Both the position numbers and the translations under genes were made by a program. Under the pieces are notes generated by a model. That model made no database searches. It was not told the origin of the DNA and was given only the letters and a program-made list of their open reading frames with translations. From NCBI GenBank assembly GCA_903935205.1, contig CAIZQU010000053.1, forward strand, positions 1-50,982: a DNA stretch of 50,982 bases, read 5' to 3'. The stretch comes from an uncultured cyanobacterium. Lineage in GTDB: Bacteria; Cyanobacteriota; Cyanobacteriia; PCC-6307; Cyanobiaceae. Numbering within the stretch: position 1 is the first letter of the stretch; every line of letters begins with the position of its first letter. Of this stretch, positions 46,198 through 50,982 are shown in pieces.

Positions 46198-48441
46198 TCA
46201 GTCCCGCCGCAGGCGGTTGGGGAAGGGGGGCCGCGGCGGCGGCTCGGCGGCGGTGGCAGCGCCGTGGACGTCGAGCATGGCGCGGCAGCGCTGCAGCAGC
46301 TCCTCCCGCAGGGCGCTGGGTGCTTCGATCCGAATCCCCGCCCCGAAGCCGTAGAGCCAGGTGCGCAGATCGTTGTCGGCCGCCAGGGTCCAGCCCGGCA
46401 GATCGAGCTCCACCGGATAGGGATGGCTGTCGCCGGCCGGCTGAGGGTCGAGCACATGGGGGGCATCGGGGTGGTGCCACCAGCGGTCGCCGGGCAGGGG
46501 TCTGGAGAAGCGCACCTGCTCGCGCGGATAGCGGCCCATCCCCTCCCGCAGGAAGGCGAAGGCCCAGGGGGTGGCGCAGAAGCGCAGGGTCTGCAGCAGG
46601 CCGGCCCGGCTGCGGGCGGAGCTGCTGGCCAGGGCCAGCTGGGCGTTGAGATCGTCGCCGAAGTAGATGCCACCGGTGTGGTGCAGCAGGCGCTCCAGCC
46701 GCCGCAGGGCGGTATGGTGCCGTTCCGGGCTGCGGCGCAGGCCATCACCGGGGCCGCCGCGAAGGGGATCGCTGCTGGCCTGCAGGCCGAGGCGATCGAG
46801 CCGCTCGCAGCGGATCAGGCCGTGCTCCTGGCCGATCGCATCCTCCTCGGCGCAGAGATACCAACCCACATGGTGAAAGATCAGCTGCAGCGGCCACACC
46901 CGCCAGTCGCCGCTGCCATCGCCGAGGCTGCCTCCCCCATGGCTGCCCGCCCCGGCGAAGCGCCGCAGCACCACCCGTCGCCGCTGGGCGATGGCCAGCT
47001 CGATCGCCTCGGCGCCGCGGGTCGCCGCCAGCGATTCGCGGCGCACCAGGGCGGTGTCGACCACCCCGTGGCGGGCGTAGAGCCGCAGCGGTGGGGAGGT
47101 GTCGTCGAGATCGGCCCAGGCCAGGCGCTGCTGCAGCTCCCCCAGCAGCGGCAGGGCGGAGGGATCGGCGAGGCGGCCGGCGGCCTGCTCCAGCAGGGCC
47201 TGGATCTCCCGCAGCCGCGGTGCCGAGAGCAGGGCGGTGCCGAGGGCATAGCCGTGGCGCACGTTGTCGCGGGCGGCGCGGAATCCGTAGGGGGTGAGGA
47301 GTTTCTCGAGGTCCTTGCGCAGGGTGGCGGTCTCGCCGGGGAGGTAGGCGCCGGGGATGGAGGCGGTGGCGGCGATCAGCTGTTCGTGGAGGGTGAGGGT
47401 GCCGCTGGGGTCGCGTTCGAAGGGGTGGTGGAGCAGGTGGCGCAGCAGGGTCATCACCCGCTGGAACACCGGCCCGTCGCCCATTGGCGGGTGGCCGCCG
47501 TGGATGCCGCCGCGCCAGCTTGTTGGCGTGGCAGCCTGGTCGGCGTCGGCGAGCGGTGCCAGCTGGATCGGTGCCAGGGTCTCCCCCCCGAAGCAGAAGC
47601 CATTGGCCTCCAGCCAGGCCAGGTCGTCGCGGATGGCGTTGGCATCGCCATAGCAGGCGCCATGCAGACGCACCAGAAAGGCGGCGGCCCGCTCCGCCAG
47701 ATCCCCCTGGGGCAGGGGTGAGACGATCGCCTCCAGCTGTTCGCGGCAGAGGGGATCGCTGCCGTCGAGCTCCGGGTAGGCACTGAGCAGCCGGATCAGG
47801 AACAGCAGCCGTTCCAGATCGAGCAGGCGGGAGTAGCCGTGCAGCTGCCAGTGGGTCTCGCGGGCGCGGGCACTGCGGATGCGGCGGTCGAGGGCTGCGA
47901 GTTCGGCCGCCAGCAGCGGCTCCAGCTCCTCGTGGTGGGTGGGCACCACGGCGCAGATCGCCGCGAAGCCCTCGGCCCGGCTGGGTCCGCCATGGGGATC
48001 GGCCAGGGATGCGGCCATCTCCTGAATCACCGCCGGCGGCACCTGGCGCGGGCGGCTGCGGTTCCAGGCCAGGCAGGTGGGCAGGGGGGTGTGCAGCCAC
48101 CAGCCGATCCAGGCCACCGGTCGGGGCAGCACCAGGGCCTGGGTGATGGCGAGGCGCCAGGGGCGGCGGGCGTGGGTGGCGTCCACGATCACCGGGATGC
48201 CAGCGGCCACCGCCTCGAGGAGTCGCTGCTGCAGGCGCTGCTGGATGTCGATCCAGGGACCCTGCACGGCCGCATCGCCGAACACCTCGGCGCGGAGGGC
48301 ATCGGTGGAGAGCAGCAGGGCCGGCGGTTCGCCGGGGCCGCTGAGCATGGGGGCCAGGGCCCTGGCGAGGGTGGTCTTGCCGCTGGCGGGGGGACCGATC
48401 AGCAGGTGGCAGCGCAGGGGCGCCGGGGTGGAGGGGGGCAA
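46198..48441 (-). CDS. P-loop polynucleotide-kinase-like domain fused to WYL regulator
   Basis: This is a 747-residue two-part protein. Residues 1-170 form an AAA_33 / T4-Pnk-like kinase: Walker A GPPASGKT at 16-23, STD at 46-48, DATH at 87-90, and lid NRSRPRQVP...VIQEM...EGF (127-159). Residues 200-290 and 323-400 look like winged-helix DNA-binding units (NAIRDDLAWLEANGF; TLRKDLEKLLTPYGF). Residues 480-555 contain the WYL fold with literal W527-Y528-L529, and 674-725 the C-terminal WCX-type extension. WYL proteins sense nucleotides or nucleic acid and regulate DNA-damage or defence genes. A kinase in the same chain could make or modify that ligand; this is inference. Confidence 0.82.
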   Translation of the reverse strand: MPPSTPAPLRCHLLIGPPASGKTTLARALAPMLSGPGEPPALLLSTDALRAEVFGDAAVQGPWIDIQQRLQQRLLEAVAAGIPVIVDATHARRPWRLAITQALVLPRPVAWIGWWLHTPLPTCLAWNRSRPRQVPPAVIQEMAASLADPHGGPSRAEGFAAICAVVPTHHEELEPLLAAELAALDRRIRSARARETHWQLHGYSRLLDLERLLFLIRLLSAYPELDGSDPLCREQLEAIVSPLPQGDLAERAAAFLVRLHGACYGDANAIRDDLAWLEANGFCFGGETLAPIQLAPLADADQAATPTSWRGGIHGGHPPMGDGPVFQRVMTLLRHLLHHPFERDPSGTLTLHEQLIAATASIPGAYLPGETATLRKDLEKLLTPYGFRAARDNVRHGYALGTALLSAPRLREIQALLEQAAGRLADPSALPLLGELQQRLAWADLDDTSPPLRLYARHGVVDTALVRRESLAATRGAEAIELAIAQRRRVVLRRFAGAGSHGGGSLGDGSGDWRVWPLQLIFHHVGWYLCAEEDAIGQEHGLIRCERLDRLGLQASSDPLRGGPGDGLRRSPERHHTALRRLERLLHHTGGIYFGDDLNAQLALASSSARSRAGLLQTLRFCATPWAFAFLREGMGRYPREQVRFSRPLPGDRWWHHPDAPHVLDPQPAGDSHPYPVELDLPGWTLAADNDLRTWLYGFGAGIRIEAPSALREELLQRCRAMLDVHGAATAAEPPPRPPFPNRLRRD

Positions 48442-48550
48442 GGCCGGGGCCGCTGGAGGGTTTCAGTCTTTCGCAGCTGAGCCGCCAGCGCCAGGGACCC
48501 AGCCGCGCAGGCCTGGGCTCCATAGGGTGAAGGAAGCTGCCGCCGCGTCC

Positions 48551-49354
48551 GTGTCCGCCGCCGACCGTTCTGGCCCCACCAGCACCCTGCTGCCCCCCCG
48601 CTGGCATCGCTGGGGCGAGGCGGGCTTGGGTCTGCTGCGGCGCACGCCGCCGCTGGTGTTCGCGATGGCGGTGCTGGGCCTGGGGCTGACCAGCGCCAGC
48701 GCCGTGTTCGTCAAGGGGCTGCGCAAGGCGAACGACACGATCACCGTGACCGGCGCCAGCACCGAGCGGATCCGCAGCGATCACGCCGACTGGACGGTGG
48801 AGGTGAGCCAGAGCGGCGCCAGCCAGCAGGCGGCCTACGCCGGCCTGCAGCCGGCCCTGGAGACCACCCTGGCGTTTTTGCGGGCTGCGGGGATCAAGCC
48901 GGAGGAGCTGCAGAGCGGTTCGGTGAAGACCGACCGGCAGGAGGTGCGTGATCCGCGCACCGGTGAGTTGCGCAGCACCAGCTGGACGAGCCGCCAGGAG
49001 ATCCGGATCAGCAGCGCCGAGGTGGACCGGATCGCGGCGATCGCCGGTCGGAGCGGCGAGCTGATCGGCCAGGGGGTGCCGTTGACGATCAATGAACCCG
49101 CTTACACCTACTCCAAGCTGGCCGGCAAACGGGTGGACATGCTCGCCAAGGCCACCGCCGATGCCCGCGGCCGGGCCCGGGCGATCGCGGCGGAGGCCGG
49201 CGCCAGGATCGGGGCGATCACCAATGCCGATACCGGCATCTTTCAGATCACCGCCCCAAACTCAACCGAGACCTCCGGCAGCGGCAGCTACGACACGCGC
49301 ACGATCGACAAGGACATCACCGCGGTGATCGGTGTCACGTTTCGGGTGGATTGA
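48551..49354 (+). CDS. SIMPL-domain (DUF541) periplasmic protein
   Basis: This is a 267-residue protein from GTG 48551; the frame continues upstream inside the divergent kinase-WYL gene, which is not credible. A membrane helix at about residues 33-56 anchors it, with the SIMPL domain facing the periplasm from residue 62. Typical features are the start DTITVTGASTERIRSDHADWTVEVS, the central ITINEPAYTYSKL and the C-terminal DKDITAVIGVTFRVD. SIMPL proteins are linked to stress resistance, but their biochemical function is unclear. It is divergent from the kinase-WYL gene, 109 bases apart, and its 3' end overlaps the next convergent gene by 20 bases. Confidence 0.88.
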   Translation: MSAADRSGPTSTLLPPRWHRWGEAGLGLLRRTPPLVFAMAVLGLGLTSASAVFVKGLRKANDTITVTGASTERIRSDHADWTVEVSQSGASQQAAYAGLQPALETTLAFLRAAGIKPEELQSGSVKTDRQEVRDPRTGELRSTSWTSRQEIRISSAEVDRIAAIAGRSGELIGQGVPLTINEPAYTYSKLAGKRVDMLAKATADARGRARAIAAEAGARIGAITNADTGIFQITAPNSTETSGSGSYDTRTIDKDITAVIGVTFRVD

Positions 49355-49832
49355 GGGCGGGGGCCGGATCCGGGGTTGGGCCCTGGCTGGGGTCGGCGGC
49401 CCAGCGGGGGCTGTGCTGGACGATGGCGCTGCAGAACTGGAGCAACTCGGCGGCGGTCATGTCCTGCTTGGCGTCCTTGGTGCGCCAGGCGCAGACCACG
49501 AAGCAGGGTTCGGGGGAGTGGGAGGGCTGATCGAGGGTCGGCACCAGGGCGTAGAGCTTCCTGTGCTCCTGTTTCTGTTCGCCGCTGCCGGCTGCTGCCT
49601 CACGGCTGTCGTAGGTGCCGATCAACCCCCAGTCGAGCCATTCCCCGGTCCAGTGGTCGCGGCCGGCCGAGGCCAGCACCGCCGCGTGGATCGCCAGGCG
49701 GTACTGCTGCACGTTGCTCGTGCCGCCGCGCTTCTGGTCGCGCTTGCTGAGCGTGACCGCCTTGCGCTGCACCCAGCCGGGATAGACGCTCCTGGCGATG
49801 GCGGGAAGCCAGTCCGGGGGTGGGGTGTCCAT
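49335..49832 (-). CDS. Hypothetical soluble protein
   Basis: This is a 165-residue protein of unknown family. It has no signal or membrane segment. The central part is Trp- and Lys-rich (VYPGWVQRKAVTLSKRDQKRGG, HWTGEWLDWGLIGTYDS), followed by a hydrophobic strand PCFVVCAWRTKD and a helix TAAELLQFCSAIVQ; the tail is Pro/Ala-rich. The sequence is ordinary in codon use and looks real. It converges with the SIMPL gene, overlapping by 20 bases. I do not assign a function. Confidence 0.7.
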   Translation of the reverse strand: MDTPPPDWLPAIARSVYPGWVQRKAVTLSKRDQKRGGTSNVQQYRLAIHAAVLASAGRDHWTGEWLDWGLIGTYDSREAAAGSGEQKQEHRKLYALVPTLDQPSHSPEPCFVVCAWRTKDAKQDMTAAELLQFCSAIVQHSPRWAADPSQGPTPDPAPALNPPET

Positions 49833-49903
49833 CGGGGCCGGCCTTTGGGTGGCTGCTGATCAGGCCAGCATGGAGCAAGGGGGGCGGCACCATGGACGCC
49901 GAG

Positions 49904-49928
49904 CAGGGGCGAGAGCCAAAAGCCCCTG
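49904..49928. terminator. Stem-loop near the border of the AT-richer segment
   Basis: CAGGGGC (49904-49910) pairs exactly with GCCCCTG (49922-49928) across an 11-base loop, followed on the plus strand by GTTTC. It lies between the hypothetical gene and the toxin gene. Confidence 0.35.
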
Positions 49929-50084
49929 GTTTCTGCTCCTTATGCTCTCAACAGCATCACGGGCTGGTATCAGGGGTAAGGCGGGCTTTTGGCTTCAGGC
50001 AAGACGGCTAAGGCTCCAAATCAGATGCGGGCATGAATCTCGGCAAAGATGGCAGCCTTGGATCCCGCCTTCTGTTTTTGAATG

Positions 50085-50438
50085 TTAGAAGGTGCCATCC
50101 TTTAGGCAAGCGGATAGCATTTCAATAAGTTGGCATATGACTTCTGAAAGCTTGGAATGGGTCAGATGACCAGCAACACCAAGAATGAGAGCCTCATTGG
50201 CAGTGAAGAGTTTAACGCCACGGATAAAACTGTCTCGTTTGATGCCTCCGGACAGGAAGTCGGATTCCTTGAGAGATAAGGCATGTAGATCACCATATTG
50301 TTTGCTGGTGATCTGACAAAGAAGAAAATAACCTCTGCCCGCTTCAGCGAGGACAAAAGCGGGCCTGCGCTTCGATTGCGACAAATCGGAATAAGGAAAT
50401 GGAATGATGACTACATCACCTACTGAAGGTGCGCCCAT
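50085..50438 (-). CDS. PemK/MazF-family toxin
   Basis: This is a 117-residue protein of a type II toxin-antitoxin pair. It starts MGAPSVGDVVIIPFPYSDLSQSKRRPAFVLAE, the family's SH3-like barrel with the PF-x-Y/F-D and K/R-RPA segments, and continues with CQITSKQYGD, giving the usual Ser/Thr and basic residues of the RNase site. MazF/PemK toxins cut mRNA at short motifs. Its start overlaps the 3' end of the antitoxin gene by 19 bases. The gene is clearly AT-richer than the rest of the window, pointing to recent horizontal transfer. Confidence 0.88.
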   Translation of the reverse strand: MGAPSVGDVVIIPFPYSDLSQSKRRPAFVLAEAGRGYFLLCQITSKQYGDLHALSLKESDFLSGGIKRDSFIRGVKLFTANEALILGVAGHLTHSKLSEVICQLIEMLSACLKDGTF

Positions 50439-50629
50439 GCTTCCTCTTCTTCTGAATTGAGCCAGTCATCTGAAAGCGAAGGTTCGCTCAATGTGATTCC
50501 GTTTAAGGCAGGATCCTTGTCGTTTCGTGGCACTGCGACCAAGACCTTGAGGCCCTTTTGGAGATGCACTGATGTATTGAGCCGTATTCGTCCGTCAGGC
50601 TCAACAATAGCATCATAGAGATTTTCCAT
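50420..50629 (-). CDS. Cognate antitoxin of the PemK/MazF-type toxin
   Basis: This is a 69-residue protein read before the toxin on the same strand. It starts MENLYDAIVEPDGRIRLNTSVHLQKGLKVLVAV, an AbrB/MazE-like beta-strand domain, and ends in an acidic, Trp-containing tail (DDWLNSEEEEAWAHLQ) that would wrap the toxin. Position, size and 19-base overlap with the toxin gene are typical of a toxin-antitoxin operon, which usually represses its own transcription through the antitoxin. GC is low for the window. Confidence 0.82.
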   Translation of the reverse strand: MENLYDAIVEPDGRIRLNTSVHLQKGLKVLVAVPRNDKDPALNGITLSEPSLSDDWLNSEEEEAWAHLQ

Positions 50630-50982
50630 TTCTTTCTTTAGAGCTCCATTGGATATGACTCCACCTTAGCCACGAAAGCATCGAGTCGCTCTCTTGGCCT
50701 GTGAAATGGAGTACGAACGCCTTGCCCCGAACGGGTTGACCCCTCAGCCTCACACGTATCCTTCTAACGCTGCCATCACCAGGCCGCTGGGACTATTTGT
50801 GGAACCAGCTGATTGCAGGAGGCGGCTCTGGTGCATGGCTCTGTTGGACTAAGCCGCTGCGCGGCAGATTCAAACCAATCCTAGACCAGAACTGAGCATC
50901 AGCCCTGGGCTGACCCCAGCGATGCTCAAGCGGTCTCCACAGAACCCGCGCCATCCCCCAGGGAGCGATTCACAGCGTTTCA
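50630..50982. other. Non-coding end of the window
   Basis: I see no gene. There is a 7-bp inverted repeat (GAGCATC at 50894-50900 with GATGCTC at 50921-50927) and a direct repeat GGCTCTG near 50821-50840. The promoter of the toxin-antitoxin operon should lie at the left edge, but no clear boxes are visible. Confidence 0.4.

Noticed and set aside
50821..50870. GGCTCTGTTGGACTAAGCC-like sequence resembling an insertion-sequence end
   Set aside because: No matching inverted partner or transposase frame is present in the window, so the resemblance is too weak to annotate.
1..50982. CRISPR array or rRNA operon
   Set aside because: No regularly spaced repeats with unique spacers and no rRNA-like sequence were seen anywhere in the window.

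Overview
The window comes from a high-GC picocyanobacterium, most likely of the Cyanobium / Synechococcus lineage. The basis is gene content (Tic20-type protein, cyanobacterial DUF3134 and DUF1400 proteins, HpsJ-like protein, small PurL), repeated HIP1 octamers (GCGATCGC), and the gene order dnaN - PRC-barrel protein - purL - purF > < gyrA/parC - TPR protein - queG < > HpsJ-like - DUF502 - nusB - ftsY. That order is the one I know from the start of marine Prochlorococcus and Synechococcus chromosomes, so the window probably spans the replication-origin neighbourhood. Genus assignment is inference; no rRNA is present.

Layout. 1-8.8 kb: a decayed methyltransferase fragment, dnaK (with a clear terminator and Shine-Dalgarno), aroE, a Tic20-family membrane protein, rpsF, a coiled-coil protein, argG with a translationally coupled small membrane protein, a DUF3134 protein and mraY. 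9.1-10.6 kb: a gene-poor stretch with a perfect 17-bp inverted repeat, a related 19-bp direct repeat and a long GC hairpin, probably mobile-element debris. 10.6-13.5 kb: a GNAT acetyltransferase overlapping purT, then an LCP-family protein. 13.5-18.7 kb, minus strand: uvrA, a 45-residue secreted protein and recN, so two DNA-repair genes lie together. 18.9-23.5 kb: a PEP-CTERM-like protein, an ABC1/UbiB kinase, a DUF1400 protein and threonine synthase.

23.5-24.2 kb is non-coding and holds a cluster of TTTTCCCCA-like 9-mers next to an AT-rich tract directly before dnaN: the best oriC candidate. 24.2-40.6 kb is the conserved core block. It makes the sliding clamp, two purine-pathway enzymes, a type IIA topoisomerase A subunit with a Gln at the quinolone-serine position, a phytochelatin synthase overlapping that topoisomerase gene, epoxyqueuosine reductase, NusB, and an FtsY with an extremely long Pro/Ala linker.

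After ftsY the gene order departs from the conserved one and the content looks accessory. 40.7-46.2 kb: an outer-membrane barrel, a six-helix membrane protein and a large arylsulfatase, all on the minus strand, with a divergent AraC regulator. This could be a sulfate-ester scavenging unit. 46.2-49.8 kb: an unusual fusion of a polynucleotide-kinase-like P-loop domain with a complete WYL regulator, divergent from a SIMPL-domain protein, then an unrecognised gene. 50.1-50.6 kb: a PemK/MazF-type toxin-antitoxin pair in visibly AT-richer DNA.

The least conventional items are the kinase-WYL fusion, the sulfatase cassette and the repeats at 9.5-10.2 kb. All functional statements are from reading the sequence and remembered family features; no database search was run.
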